This document shows, in pieces, positions 25,370-34,736 of a stretch of 51,478 nucleotides of DNA. The notes beneath the pieces are model-generated. The model was given only the letters and a program-made list of their open reading frames with translations. It made no database searches and was not told the origin of the DNA. Each line of letters opens with the position of its first letter. The stretch's first letter is position 1. The DNA comes from Deltaproteobacteria bacterium (GTDB taxonomy: Bacteria; Desulfobacterota; Desulfarculia; Adiutricales; Adiutricaceae), in assembly GCA_031257955.1 (NCBI GenBank), contig JAIRNQ010000352.1, positions 1 through 51,478 of the forward strand. The letters are read 5' to 3'. A program made the translations under genes and the position numbers.

Positions 25370-26367
25370 CTCCCGACTCACCTCCCACCCTTACCCCACA
25401 ACCACCCAATACCCGTAAACCATGCCCCAACCGGATCGCTTTACCCAGGTACCTCCACCGCGGATCTCGATAGCCCTCTGGAAGCCTGTCTAATCAAGGT
25501 CGAATGGCTTGCCCTATTTTGTCGGGAACAATCGCCAATCGGCTTGAAAAGCCGCGCTCGTTTTAATCGGGAATAATCGCCAAACGGTGGGAAATGTCTC
25601 GCTCGTTTTTTGTCGAGAATAATCGCCAATCGGCTTGAAAAGCCGCGCCCGTTTTTTGACGGGAATAATCGCCAATCGGTGGGGTAGGGTGTGAGAATTA
25701 TAAACTGGGAAGTCTTCAAAACCATGCCCGACAAGGACACCAAATCGGCCTCCCGGAATTTATAGTTTATGCGATTGCAAACTTGCGAAGGGGGTCTCGT
25801 TAGTATCGGTAAGTGAGGTGCCTTGTGCGGATGGTAAGATCATTTATTGCGATAATAATCGTTAAATGTGAGTGTGGGATGATGTTCGTCTATAACGAAT
25901 AACGTTCAAAAAGTTGACCACCGGTAATACTAAACGGCTCCTGATACTTTATCGATTATAGCTGGGTTAATTGGGAGGGAGATGTCGATTGTCTTTGGTA
26001 ATCATGGCTAATCGTGATGAGGGTAAGAAAGCCGTTCGTTCGAATCGTTAGTCAAGCGGTGCAAGGGGCTCGTTGGATAGTAGGGCGAGAGTTTTTGTTA
26101 TCGAGAGTAATCATGGCTAATCGTGTGGATCGAGCGAACGGCGTTATTCAGAATAATCGTAAGTCTGGCGGGGTAAGGCGATCGTTGTCGGTCGAATAGT
26201 GATCGATCGTTGGTGACAATCGGCGTTTTTCAAAGCCGCTGATATAGTCTACTGTTTATTGGTTTGGGGATAGGTGGTTGACCAGATAGGTTTAGTCCGT
26301 AAAGGGTATTGTAAGACCGATAGCTGACCGGCTGGCCTCAGACTGAAGGGCGATAAGGACGCTTGAG
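25370..26367. other. intergenic region after citXG
   Basis: About 1 kb with no convincing gene. It holds the 45-46 bp repeat array at 25530-25680. It also has two copies of AGTAATCATGGCTAATCGTG about 107 bases apart (25998 and 26105 region), and many short GATCG/ATCG-rich echoes. Composition is lower in GC than the flanks. I see no clear terminator for the cit operon. Confidence 0.5.
25530..25680. repeat. 45-46 bp tandem repeat, about 3.3 units
   Basis: Units start with AATCGCCAA at 25530, 25575, 25621 and 25667. Units one and three share GGCTTGAAAAGCCGCG, a small hairpin, while unit two has GGTGGGAAATGTCTCG in its place. There are no unique spacers, so this is not a CRISPR. Confidence 0.85.
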
Positions 26368-27282
26368 CTAGGGGGTGACCTCGAGCGGGAGGCGGCGTTC
26401 ACGGAAGCCAAAGGCGGCGTAGATGACGATAGCGGCGCCGAGAACGGCGATGGGAGTGAATGGGTCGGAGAAGAGTAGCCAGCTGGAGAGGGTGCCGCAG
26501 AGGATTTCCAGGGTGCCGATAACGCCGACCGTGTGGGCCGGGATGTGTTTGAGGGCGGCGAAGGCCATTAGCTGGGCGCCGGCGCCGAGGCTGCCCAAAG
26601 TCAGGCCCAGGGTTAGTTCCTTGAGGTTGTCGATTCCGAAGCCGGAGGAGAAAACGCTAGCGAGGGGAAAGGCCACGATCATGCAGGCTAGGCAATAAAA
26701 GATGAAGGGCTCAAGGCCGCGGTGGTCTTGGCCGAGGCGGCGGGTTAGGACGTAAGAGAGGGCGTAGAGGGCCGCTCCCAAGAGACCTATGGCATGGCCA
26801 AGGCTTAGGCTTAGGCCGCCGTCCCCGCCGGGGAGGACCAGCAGGACGCAGCCAACGAAAGCCGTAATTACTCTGGCCAAAGCCCTTATGGTGATTCGTT
26901 CGCCCACAAGGATGCGGGCCATAATCACGGTCATGGCTGGGTATAGGTATAAAATTACCACGGCCTGGTAGAGAGGGATCATGGTTATGGAAGTGGTCGT
27001 GGCGGCGCTGGCCAGGGCACCAGAGAGCCCGGTTAAGGCCAATAGACCAAGCTTTTTTACGATCGGTATGGTTTTGGTCAGGTAAGTTACGGCTATGGCC
27101 AGGGTCACGCCCACCACGCCCCTTAGAAACAACAGACCATAAACTCCTATGTCGGCGCTGACCAGGCGTAGGCCATTGTTGAAAGTGGCGAAAAAAATAG
27201 GCGAGGCCACGGCAAATGCGAAGGGCCAGCCCAGGTGGTGGCCTTGGGGTGGACCCGATAAATGTTTCAGGCTACCTGACAT
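26368..27282 (-). CDS. EamA/DMT-superfamily transporter (copy 1)
   Basis: A 304-residue protein with ten predicted membrane helices in two EamA repeats. The helices include FGVYGLLFLRGVVGVTLAIAV-type segments and PLYQAVVILYLYPAMTVIMARILVGERI. The C-terminal LEILCGTLSSWLLFSDPFTPIAVLGAAIVIYAAF is typical of the second EamA domain. These carriers usually export amino acids or metabolites. It is transcribed downstream of the IclR gene on the same strand with a 124-base gap. A clear paralogue lies at 48042-48959. Confidence 0.88.
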   Translation of the reverse strand: MSGSLKHLSGPPQGHHLGWPFAFAVASPIFFATFNNGLRLVSADIGVYGLLFLRGVVGVTLAIAVTYLTKTIPIVKKLGLLALTGLSGALASAATTTSITMIPLYQAVVILYLYPAMTVIMARILVGERITIRALARVITAFVGCVLLVLPGGDGGLSLSLGHAIGLLGAALYALSYVLTRRLGQDHRGLEPFIFYCLACMIVAFPLASVFSSGFGIDNLKELTLGLTLGSLGAGAQLMAFAALKHIPAHTVGVIGTLEILCGTLSSWLLFSDPFTPIAVLGAAIVIYAAFGFRERRLPLEVTP

Positions 27283-27406
27283 GGCACGGCTTGGGGGTTA
27301 GGGGAAAAGGGAAAGCGGTACTGGCGTGCCAGTACCCGCACGGGCAAGGGAAGCAAGCCGGACCGAGGGTTCGGTTAAGGGCACGGACGGGCAAAGGGCA
27401 TAAACC

Positions 27407-28174
27407 CTAGACCGATGATTTTGGGTTTAGTTGCCGCGTGAGCTTGCGGGTGGCATCCAGTAGCCTCACTGGGATATCCTTCATCGTTTTGATGCGGCTG
27501 GCCGGGCCCGAGACGCTCATGGCGTAGGAAGGGTAGCCGTTGTAGTCGAAGATAGGGGCGGCTATGCAGTAAAGGTGCCGGGCCAGTTCCTCGTTGTCGA
27601 TGGCGTAGCCTTTGCGCCGGATGGTTTTCATTTCCTTATCGAATTCCTCGGCCGAGGTGATGGTGTTGGGTGTCATGGCATCAAAAGAGCAACAACTAAC
27701 GAGTTCGGCGTAGTCTTTGGGCGGAAGGAAGGCGGCCATGGCCTTGCCAAGGCCCGTCGCGTAAGGCGGGCTGGTGGTACCCACGCCGGAATCCATGCGC
27801 AAGAGTTCCCGGCTTTCGACTTTATCGAGGTAGACGACTTGATGGTTGTCGAGTATGCCCAAGTTTACGGTTTCGTCGAACTCGGAGGCCAGATCCCTCA
27901 TGGCTGGCTTGGCCAGGCGGCGGATCTCGAACTTATCGGCCTGGATCATGCCCAGCTCCAGGAGCTTGAAGGTCGCCTCGTAGTCGCCGTTGGGATTGCG
28001 TCTAACGTAGCCGAGATCCCTTAGGGTGGCTATGAACCTGTGGGCGCTGGCCCGGTTGATGCCCAGAAGCTGGCCAGCCTTGGTAACCGTCATTTGGCCG
28101 TTATCGACTATGGCTTCCAAGATCTTCAATCCCTTTTCCAGGGAGGAGATTTGGTAATATTTTTTATCTTCCAC
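27407..28174 (-). CDS. IclR-family transcriptional regulator
   Basis: A 255-residue regulator. The N-terminal winged HTH spans residues about 10-70 (SSLEKGLKILEAIV, TVTKAGQLLGINRASAHRFIATL). The C-terminal IclR effector domain follows, with YLDKVES, YATGLGKAMAAFLP and GYAIDNEELARHLYCIAAPIFD. The start codon is GTG. It is divergent from the catabolic operon starting at 28921. Two TCAC-N5-GTGA palindromes lie in the divergent region, one at a candidate minus-strand -10 box, so it may regulate both itself and the catabolic genes. The effector is unknown. Confidence 0.93.
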   Translation of the reverse strand: MEDKKYYQISSLEKGLKILEAIVDNGQMTVTKAGQLLGINRASAHRFIATLRDLGYVRRNPNGDYEATFKLLELGMIQADKFEIRRLAKPAMRDLASEFDETVNLGILDNHQVVYLDKVESRELLRMDSGVGTTSPPYATGLGKAMAAFLPPKDYAELVSCCSFDAMTPNTITSAEEFDKEMKTIRRKGYAIDNEELARHLYCIAAPIFDYNGYPSYAMSVSGPASRIKTMKDIPVRLLDATRKLTRQLNPKSSV

Positions 28175-28606
28175 GGGTTGTAAACTCCCATAGGCATTTA
28201 ATTATTCCAACGCCAAAGATTTTTACCACAGGGCGCACCGACAATCAAGATGGTTGGGCGGGAAAAGGTCGAAAAACAAAGCTGTTGGCACAGGGTGGCA
28301 CATTGGTCGGCACTCTGGTCGATATGATGGGGGCCGCCTTCCCCCGCCTTCCCGGCCAGAGAGGGGGCTGGCCTGGAAAGTGGTTACGTGGGGGCAAAAC
28401 CCCACAAATTTGTCAAAAATCGGTGGTATCATCTTCGAATACGTTCATTTGTCAATCGAGCCGACGTGGGGGGTCGGGGTGTCTGGGCGCCGTTGTTCGG
28501 GGAGAAAGCGCCCAAGGGGCGGATGGTTGGGACAAAAAAAGAAGACACTGGAACGGTCATGAATTGGGCTGGCATGATGGTTGCACGTTTATTATGTAAT
28601 CACATG
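28175..28606. other. long leader upstream of the IclR gene
   Basis: About 430 bases between the IclR start and the candidate promoter/operator at 28607-28627. I find no gene. Short GC-rich stretches and an AT-rich patch near 28180-28210 are present. Confidence 0.4.
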
Positions 28607-28627
28607 TCACTAATAGTGAACATTATA
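28607..28627 (-). promoter_or_regulatory. palindromic operator with adjoining minus-strand -10 box
   Basis: TCACTAATAGTGA (28607-28619) is a TCAC-N5-GTGA palindrome. Just upstream on the minus strand is TATAAT (28627-28622), with no good -35. This would place the operator over the start of a transcript running to the IclR gene, fitting autorepression. Confidence 0.55.
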
Positions 28628-28771
28628 AACCTCCGGGGGAGGAAAAACCAGTCCAAATAATAGTTGGTTTTTCTGGAAAGGCCTGGGAGCGAAATGGCCC
28701 AAGGCGGTCCAAGTTGGTATTTGGAGCGCCATTGGGGAAGTTGGTAAGGATGATTTTTTTTGTCGAAATAC

Positions 28772-28800
28772 TTTACATCGGGATGGATTTGTTTTATGAT
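28772..28800 (+). promoter_or_regulatory. sigma-70-type promoter of the catabolic operon
   Basis: TTTACA at 28772-28777, a 17-base spacer, and TATGAT at 28795-28800, each five of six to consensus. Transcription would begin near 28807 and run into the gene at 28921. Confidence 0.75.
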
Positions 28801-28820
28801 GTCCATATACAGAATATACG

Positions 28821-28833
28821 TCACAAATAGTGA
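28821..28833. promoter_or_regulatory. palindromic operator TCAC-N5-GTGA
   Basis: TCACAAATAGTGA lies 20 bases after the -10 box, about +14 to +26, a usual repressor position. Read on the minus strand it extends to ATTCACTATTTGTGACG plus ATATTC, which matches the site in front of dctP (41355-41367) almost base for base. Confidence 0.7.
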
Positions 28834-28920
28834 ATACAAGGGTACGGCTACCAACCGTGCCGACCACCCGCCTTGAGTTGGCGGGCAAACGTTAACGGCT
28901 CATTCCGTAGGGAGAGTTAC

Positions 28921-29877
28921 ATGTTCAAAGCCAAACGATTATCCGAGATTCAAGCCTTTATGGAATCGAAAGGGCTCCCCGGCCGGGACGCCTATGATCT
29001 ACCCAGCAGCCCCCTAACTTTCCCGGACGGGGGACACTACCGGATGGAGATCGCCGGGATAGAGTACTATTCCAATTTTGTGGTCATGCTCCAAGAGGCC
29101 AAAAAATACGGCGTTCCTATCCATAGGGCCATTTGTACCGTGGGCGGCTCGACCTTCATGGGCTTTGGCGAGATGGCCGATTTGGCCGGAAAAGCCAAGG
29201 AGGAGAAGGTGGAGCTGGTTATGGTCGTGGGTCACCGCAAAAGTTGGGACGTGGGTTCCAAGGAGCTGGGCTACCCCGAGGGGAACGTCCAGGGACCCAG
29301 GCACCGTGGAAGCGACAACGTCTCTTACTTTATCGAGGATATGATGCGTTGCCTGGAAGCGGGCGTGCGGGGATTTTTGATCTTCGATGAAGGGGTACTG
29401 AGGCTGGTCAGCCAGATGAGGGCGGACGGTTTCATTCCCAAGGAGACCATCTTCAAATGGTCGGTCTTTGGCGGCCAATGCAGCCCGGCCGGGGCCAAGC
29501 TGTTAGAGGATCTGGGGGCCAACACCATGAATCCCATCAGCGACGTCACCCTCCCCATTCTCGGATCCATCCGGCGGGCCGTCAAGATGCCCATGGACGT
29601 ATACATGATCATCGTGGACGCTTTCGGGGGGATGTACAGGGCCTACGAGGCCCCTGAAATCGCCAGGATCGCCGCCCCGGTTTACTTCAAGATTGAGCCC
29701 GGAACTTCAGAAGCAGACATTTATAAGCCTTGGATCACCGCCGCCGATCATGACGAAATGATCCGGGCCAAGGTTAAGATTGCGTCGGTCCTAAGGGAGA
29801 TCGTCCAGAGGCGGGCACCGGAGATTAAACTCTCTGAGCCCGGACCCCAGGACTTGACCCTCCCCTCGGTCGGCTAG
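28921..29877 (+). CDS. U32-peptidase-like / TIM-barrel protein of the catabolic operon
   Basis: 318 residues from the ATG at 28921, with AGGGAGAG upstream; the longer open frame has no ribosome site. The pattern of alternating strands and helices (VPIHRAICTVGG, VELVMVVGHRKSWDVGSKELG, GVRGFLIFDEGVLRLVSQM, PVYFKIEPGTSEADIYKPW) suggests a TIM-barrel. From memory, similar proteins are annotated as U32-family peptidases, but I do not see a proven peptidase active site. It is the first gene after the regulated promoter and precedes the TRAP genes, so a role in catabolism of the imported compound is likely. The reaction is unknown. Confidence 0.65.
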   Translation: MFKAKRLSEIQAFMESKGLPGRDAYDLPSSPLTFPDGGHYRMEIAGIEYYSNFVVMLQEAKKYGVPIHRAICTVGGSTFMGFGEMADLAGKAKEEKVELVMVVGHRKSWDVGSKELGYPEGNVQGPRHRGSDNVSYFIEDMMRCLEAGVRGFLIFDEGVLRLVSQMRADGFIPKETIFKWSVFGGQCSPAGAKLLEDLGANTMNPISDVTLPILGSIRRAVKMPMDVYMIIVDAFGGMYRAYEAPEIARIAAPVYFKIEPGTSEADIYKPWITAADHDEMIRAKVKIASVLREIVQRRAPEIKLSEPGPQDLTLPSVG

Positions 29878-30072
29878 ACTACCGTTGGATTGCCTCCGAA
29901 AGACTGATTATGGCCAGCTTTCCGCCAAATCGTCCGCCCAACGGGTTCCCCCGAGTCCCGGGTCCGGTACGGGCTTCGAGGTCGGTTGCCCCCACCCGTC
30001 GTCACCGACGGGTGAAGGCGGGTGACGAGCGAGCTGGCCCGCCGACGGTCTGTACCGGATAGGGAGAATCCC

Positions 30073-30807
30073 ATGTCAAAACGATCTCCGGTTGCCACTT
30101 GCCTTCACGTCATAGATCGAACGATCTGGCACATTGAAGAGAAAGCCGTTGCCTTTGGCGTCATAGGCCTAGCCGTTATTTTGATCGGCAACATCACCTT
30201 TCGGTTTTTCAATTCCAGCCTTGCCTCAACCGAAGAACTTAGCCAGTTCCTTATGTTCTACATCACCTTCCTGGGTACCAGCTACGCCGCTCGAACCGGC
30301 CTTCACATAAGAATGTCGATGCTCAGCGACGCCTTCAAAGGGGTGGCCAGAAAAATCCTCTCCATTGTTATCGCTGCCGTCTGCGCGGCCGTGATGTTCT
30401 ATCTGACTTGGCTTTCTTACAAATACGTTATGAAGATTGCCTCGCTCCATCGCGTTTCCCCCATCCTCCAAATTCCCGTCCAGTACGTTTGGATGGTCAT
30501 GCCCATAGGCATGTTTTTAACCGGCATCCAGTACACTTTAGCGCTGGGGCGAAACATCATTAGCCCCGGCTCTTGGATAAGCTACTCGGTATCGCTGGAC
30601 TCCGCCCCGGACGCTTTCACGGAGCAAACCAAACGCGCGACTCTTGAGGCGGCGCCCGAGGGTAAGGCCCAAGGCACGACCCAAGATACGGCCGAGAGTT
30701 CGGCCCAAGGTTTGGCCGAAGGGGCCCCAGAAGGCTCGTCAACCGCGACCCCGTCCACCGGGCCTGCCTCCGGCCCGATGGACGGTGGCGACGGAAAGGG
30801 GGAATGA
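30073..30807 (+). CDS. TRAP transporter small permease (DctQ type)
   Basis: 244 residues from the ATG at 30073 (AGGGAGAAT upstream). Four membrane helices fit DctQ (FGVIGLAVILIGNITFRFF, SQFLMFYITFLGTSYAARTG, LSIVIAAVCAAVMFYLTWL, VQYVWMVMPIGMFLTGIQY). The core with STEELSQFLMFYITFLGTSYA and RTGLHIRM is diagnostic. From about residue 185 there is a hydrophilic Ala/Gly/Ser/Thr-rich tail of about 60 residues that ordinary DctQ lacks. One base separates its stop from the dctM start. Confidence 0.9.
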   Translation: MSKRSPVATCLHVIDRTIWHIEEKAVAFGVIGLAVILIGNITFRFFNSSLASTEELSQFLMFYITFLGTSYAARTGLHIRMSMLSDAFKGVARKILSIVIAAVCAAVMFYLTWLSYKYVMKIASLHRVSPILQIPVQYVWMVMPIGMFLTGIQYTLALGRNIISPGSWISYSVSLDSAPDAFTEQTKRATLEAAPEGKAQGTTQDTAESSAQGLAEGAPEGSSTATPSTGPASGPMDGGDGKGE

Positions 30808-30808
30808 C

Positions 30809-32092
30809 ATGCTGTGGCTTCTCTTCGCGTCGATGACCATCCTTCTGCTCCTTAGCTTTCCAATGATGGTGGCCTTGATCGTGCCTCCCTTGGCCGTGGT
30901 TTTGGTATATTTCCCGACCATAGATCCGATGAACCTCACACAGCAAATGCTTACTGGGGTTAAGCCGCTGTCGCTGGTTGCCATCCCCATGTTTATCTTC
31001 GCCGCCGACATCATCACCAGCGGCCAAGCGGCTAGGCGGCTCACCGATTTAGTGTTGAGCTTTCTGGGTCACATCCGCGGCGGTTTGGCCATCACCTCCG
31101 TGGCCGCGTGTACCGTCTTTGGGGCGGTTTCTGGATCCTGTCAAGCCACGGTTGTGGCCATAGGCGGCAGCTTAAGGCCCAGGATGATGGAAGACGGTTA
31201 CTCGGAAAGCTTCGCCACCGGCCTCATAATCAATTCCGCCGGCATCGCCCTGTTAATCCCACCGTCCATAGCCATGATTATCTATGGTGTGGTCACCGGC
31301 ACTTCGGTCGGTGAGCTTTTCATCGCCGGGGTCGGTCCGGGTCTTTTGGTATTCCTTCTCTTCTCCATCTATTGCTATTTTGCCGCCTCTCGAATGAACA
31401 TTAAGCCTTATCCTAAATCCACGATTAAGGAAAAACTTATAACGTTTAAAAAAGCCTTGTTGTCGCTGGGCTTTCCGGTGGTGGTCCTAGGGACGATATA
31501 TACCGGCATCGCCAGCCCGACCGAGGCCTCGGCTTTGGCTGTCCTTTACGCTTTCATCGTTGAAGTGGTGATTTACCGAAACGTAAAAATAAAGGACATC
31601 TATAAAATTGCCTTAAATACTGGGCTAGTCACTGGGGTGGTTTTTATCCTTCTGGCCATGGGCGCGGTCTTTTCCTGGATAGTCAGTTTCGCCAAGGTTC
31701 CCGACAAGATCCTCCCCCAAATCTTGGGTTCCGATCCGACAGCCGTGTATTTAATGCTCATCATCGCCATCTCCTATTTTATCGCTTGCATGTTCGTGGA
31801 CTCGATTGTCGCAATAATGATTCTCTCGCCAATTTTTCATCCCCAGGTTCAAGCCCTGGGCCTAGACCCGGTTTTGATAGGAATTATCGTCACCATGCAG
31901 TCGGCCATAGGGGCGGTTTCCCCACCGTTCGGTTGTAATATATTCACCGCCATGGCCGTTTTCCGACAAGCATATTTCAGTACCATAAGCAGAATATGGG
32001 GATTTTTATTTGCTTATATTTTAGCTGTTATACTCATCATTTTCTTCCCTAACATATCGCTATTTTTAAGGGATCTGGCTTACGGCCAGTGA
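30809..32092 (+). CDS. TRAP transporter large permease (DctM type)
   Basis: 427 residues from the ATG at 30809 (AAAGGGGGA upstream), the normal DctM length; the longer frame back to 30644 only reads through the DctQ tail. The family motifs MFIFAADIITSGQAARRL, GAVSGSCQATVVAIGG, LIPPSIAMIIYGVVTGTSVGELFIAGVGPG and AVSPPFGCNIFTAMAV are clear. It forms the Na+- or H+-coupled channel of the TRAP importer, together with DctQ and the binding protein encoded at 40150-41163. The last 150 bases are notably AT-rich. Confidence 0.95.
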   Translation: MLWLLFASMTILLLLSFPMMVALIVPPLAVVLVYFPTIDPMNLTQQMLTGVKPLSLVAIPMFIFAADIITSGQAARRLTDLVLSFLGHIRGGLAITSVAACTVFGAVSGSCQATVVAIGGSLRPRMMEDGYSESFATGLIINSAGIALLIPPSIAMIIYGVVTGTSVGELFIAGVGPGLLVFLLFSIYCYFAASRMNIKPYPKSTIKEKLITFKKALLSLGFPVVVLGTIYTGIASPTEASALAVLYAFIVEVVIYRNVKIKDIYKIALNTGLVTGVVFILLAMGAVFSWIVSFAKVPDKILPQILGSDPTAVYLMLIIAISYFIACMFVDSIVAIMILSPIFHPQVQALGLDPVLIGIIVTMQSAIGAVSPPFGCNIFTAMAVFRQAYFSTISRIWGFLFAYILAVILIIFFPNISLFLRDLAYGQ

Positions 32093-32139
32093 AATAAATC
32101 GCCTGGGCTAACCCCCAGGCCAAGGAAAACGGAGAACGT

Positions 32140-33369
32140 ATGCCTAACGTCTGGGAGGAGGCCCTTCTGAACCTTCGGAAGGCCGCCGAGATCATATATT
32201 TAGAGCCGGAGCTGCGGACCCGTCTCTCGACGCCCATGAGGTTTACCGAGTTCACTATACCGTTAAGGCGCGACGACGGCCGCAAAGAGCTTTACACCGC
32301 CTACCGGTGCCTCCATCAGGACGCCACCGGCCCCACCAAGGACGGGACCAGAATCCGGCCCGGTCTTACCCCGGAAGAAATCAAGGCCCTGTCGTTGTTC
32401 ATGAGCATCAAGCACGCCGTGGCCGGCATACCGGCCGGGGGCGGCAAGGGCGGCATCAAGGCCGACCCGTCGGATCTGTCCGAAGGCGAGTACGAGAGGC
32501 TGGTTCGGGGCTTTATCCGGCGGCTCATTCCCAAGGGTGCACACCGGGACGTCCCTGGGGCGGACATAGGCACCGACGCCCGGGCCATGGCTTGGATGCT
32601 GGACGAGTATGAGCAGATAAGCGGCTTCCATTCGCCGGCGGCCATAAACGACAAGCCGGCTGCCTTGGGTGGTTCCCTTGGCGGCCACGAGGCGACCGGG
32701 TGGGGAGTCTCCGAGTGCGCGGTCATGGCCGGGGCGACTTTGGGATTGGGCCCAGGATCGACGGTGGCCATCCAAGGCTTTGGCCAAGTTGGTTCGATTG
32801 CCGCCCTCACCTTATGGGAAAAGGGTTTTAAGGTAATCTCCGTCTCGGACGTCTTCGGGGCGGTCATTAACCCCAATGGCATAGACATCGGGAAACTCTT
32901 TGAACACACCACAAAAACGGGCAAAGTGAATGGTTTTTACGGGGCGGCCGCTCTGGAAGGGAGCGTACTGGAAGTCGAGTGCGACATCCTAATCCCGGCC
33001 GCCGTCCAGGACGTCATTCACGAATCCAACGCCAAGGCTATTAAAGCCAAGCTAATCGTTGAGGCGGCCAACGCCCCCATTGCCCCGGCGGCGGATCCCA
33101 TTCTTTTGGCCGCCGGAAAAGCCATCGTCCCGGACGTGGTCGCTAACTGCGGCGGGGTGGTGGTCTGCGATTTTGAGCGGACCCAGGGCCTTTCCAACGA
33201 CTACTGGCCGCTGGAAAAAGTCAAAAGCCGCCTCCTGGAGAGAATGGGCCGGGCCTACGGCGAGACCGCCGCGTTAAGCGCCGATCTCGGGGTACCCATG
33301 CGCCAGGCGGCTTGGGCTATGGCCCTCAAGAAAATCCGCGTTTCCATGCTCCTTAGGGGCTGGAGTTAA
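32140..33369 (+). CDS. glutamate dehydrogenase family enzyme
   Basis: A 409-residue Glu/Leu/Phe/Val dehydrogenase, which oxidatively deaminates an amino acid to a 2-oxo acid with NAD(P). Substrate motifs are DATGPTKDGTRIRPG (Lys67), IKHAVAGIPAGGGKGGIKADP (Lys91 and catalytic Lys103) and RDVPGADIGTDARAMAW (Asp142). The Rossmann glycine motif is GFGQVGS at 213-219. The later NDYWPLEKVKSRLLERM is typical of this family. GGAG lies before the ATG. The downstream and upstream genes act on amino compounds, so it may recycle nitrogen released in the pathway. Glu is the likely but unproven substrate. Confidence 0.9.
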   Translation: MPNVWEEALLNLRKAAEIIYLEPELRTRLSTPMRFTEFTIPLRRDDGRKELYTAYRCLHQDATGPTKDGTRIRPGLTPEEIKALSLFMSIKHAVAGIPAGGGKGGIKADPSDLSEGEYERLVRGFIRRLIPKGAHRDVPGADIGTDARAMAWMLDEYEQISGFHSPAAINDKPAALGGSLGGHEATGWGVSECAVMAGATLGLGPGSTVAIQGFGQVGSIAALTLWEKGFKVISVSDVFGAVINPNGIDIGKLFEHTTKTGKVNGFYGAAALEGSVLEVECDILIPAAVQDVIHESNAKAIKAKLIVEAANAPIAPAADPILLAAGKAIVPDVVANCGGVVVCDFERTQGLSNDYWPLEKVKSRLLERMGRAYGETAALSADLGVPMRQAAWAMALKKIRVSMLLRGWS

Positions 33370-33440
33370 ACATAACGCCGCGCCATAAGGGCGACGGGCG
33401 GCCGTGGGCCCTGGCCCTCGGCCGAAAGGAAGGCATCGAC

Positions 33441-34607
33441 ATGGAATTTACGCTTGAAGAATACGCCCAAAGGCTGACCAAAGTTAAGGAGGCCATGGGC
33501 AAAAAAGGCCTCGACACGCTTCTCATAAGCGACCCCAGCAACATGCATTGGCTTACGGGCTATGACGGTTGGTCGTTTTACGTCCACCAGGGGGTCATCG
33601 TGGCCCTGGATTTGCCAGAGCCCATCTGGTGGGGCCGGGGCATGGACGGCAACGGGGCCAAGCTCACCACTTACCTTTCCCCCGACTCTATCCGGCCCTA
33701 CGCCGACGACTACGTCCAAAACCCTCAAAAACACCCCATGGGTTTCGTGGCCGGAATTCTCCGGGACCATGGGCTGGAAAAGAAGAAGCTGGGGGCCGAG
33801 TGGGACAACTACTGGTTTACCGGTAAGTGTCTCAACAGCTTGGCCTCGGAGTTGGGCGAAAAGCCCATTGACGCCACTGGCCTCGTTAACTGGTGTCGCC
33901 TCATCAAAAGCCCCACCGAAATTAGCTATCTCAAGCTGGCTTCCAAGGTCTGCCAAAACGTCATGGACACCGCCGTTGGCGCCATCCGTCCGGGCCTTAA
34001 GGAACGGGCCGCGGCGGCGGCCGTTTACCACGCTTGCGTCATGGGTGTCGGGGACGTGCCCGGGGATCATCCGGCCATATTTCCGATCATGCCTTCCAAC
34101 GAGCGGACCACTTGCGCCCATTTGGGTTGGGCCCCGCAAAGGGATTACGCCCAGGGCGATCTGGTTTTGCTGGAGCTGTGCGGGGTCCACAAGCGCTACC
34201 ACTGCCCGCTCTCCCGGACTGTGTTTTTGGGGGATCCGCCCCAGAAGCTAAAGCACATATCCGAGGCCGTTCTGGAAGGCGTGGCTAGGGTTTTGGAATT
34301 TATCAAACCTGGGGTGACCGCCGAGGCGGTTGAGGAAAAATGGCGCGAGGCCATCAAAAGCTACGGTGTGGTCAAGCCTTCAAGATTGGGCTACTCTATC
34401 GGTGCCAGCTACGTCCCCGACTGGGGGGAGAGAACGGTAAGCCTTCGCCCCGGCGACAAAACCGTGCTCCAGCCCAACATGACCTTCCACCTGATGCCCG
34501 GCATTTGGGAGGACGATCTGGGCTTTGAGTCGAGCGAACCATTTTTGGTGACCGAAACCGGTTGCGAGCCTTTGACCTCCTACAAAAGGGGCATCCTCAT
34601 ACCCTAA
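33441..34607 (+). CDS. M24-family hydrolase, ectoine hydrolase (DoeA/EutD)-like, copy 1
   Basis: A 388-residue protein of the creatinase/prolidase fold. LLISDPSNMHWLTGYDGWSFYVHQ and CGVHKRYHCPLSRTVFLGDP, then YVPDWGERTVSLRPGD, match the ectoine hydrolase DoeA/EutD as I remember it, which opens the ectoine ring to N-acetyl-diaminobutyrate. AAGGAAGG lies before the ATG. A paralogue lies 3 kb downstream (37693-38871). A close homologue of DoeA acting on a different cyclic amide or peptide is possible, as the usual partner doeB is missing here. Confidence 0.8.
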   Translation: MEFTLEEYAQRLTKVKEAMGKKGLDTLLISDPSNMHWLTGYDGWSFYVHQGVIVALDLPEPIWWGRGMDGNGAKLTTYLSPDSIRPYADDYVQNPQKHPMGFVAGILRDHGLEKKKLGAEWDNYWFTGKCLNSLASELGEKPIDATGLVNWCRLIKSPTEISYLKLASKVCQNVMDTAVGAIRPGLKERAAAAAVYHACVMGVGDVPGDHPAIFPIMPSNERTTCAHLGWAPQRDYAQGDLVLLELCGVHKRYHCPLSRTVFLGDPPQKLKHISEAVLEGVARVLEFIKPGVTAEAVEEKWREAIKSYGVVKPSRLGYSIGASYVPDWGERTVSLRPGDKTVLQPNMTFHLMPGIWEDDLGFESSEPFLVTETGCEPLTSYKRGILIP

Positions 34608-34736
34608 GGCCCTGGCCCAAAAGCCCTGGCCCAAGCGCCATGGCCGAACGCCATGGTCAGCCATTCCCCAAAGATCCTTGCCAAGCCGGGGGCGCCCGAA
34701 GGCGGACGCCCGACGGCTATTGCCCGGAAGGTCGCT

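Noticed and set aside
25441..25743. A 100-codon minus-strand frame with repeated residues over the 45-46 bp array; CRISPR considered
   Set aside because: The repetition in the protein just follows the DNA repeat, and the units carry no unique spacers and no cas genes are near.
28181..28900. Several short overlapping frames between the IclR gene and the catabolic operon
   Set aside because: They overlap one another on both strands, lack ribosome sites, and cover the promoter and operators.
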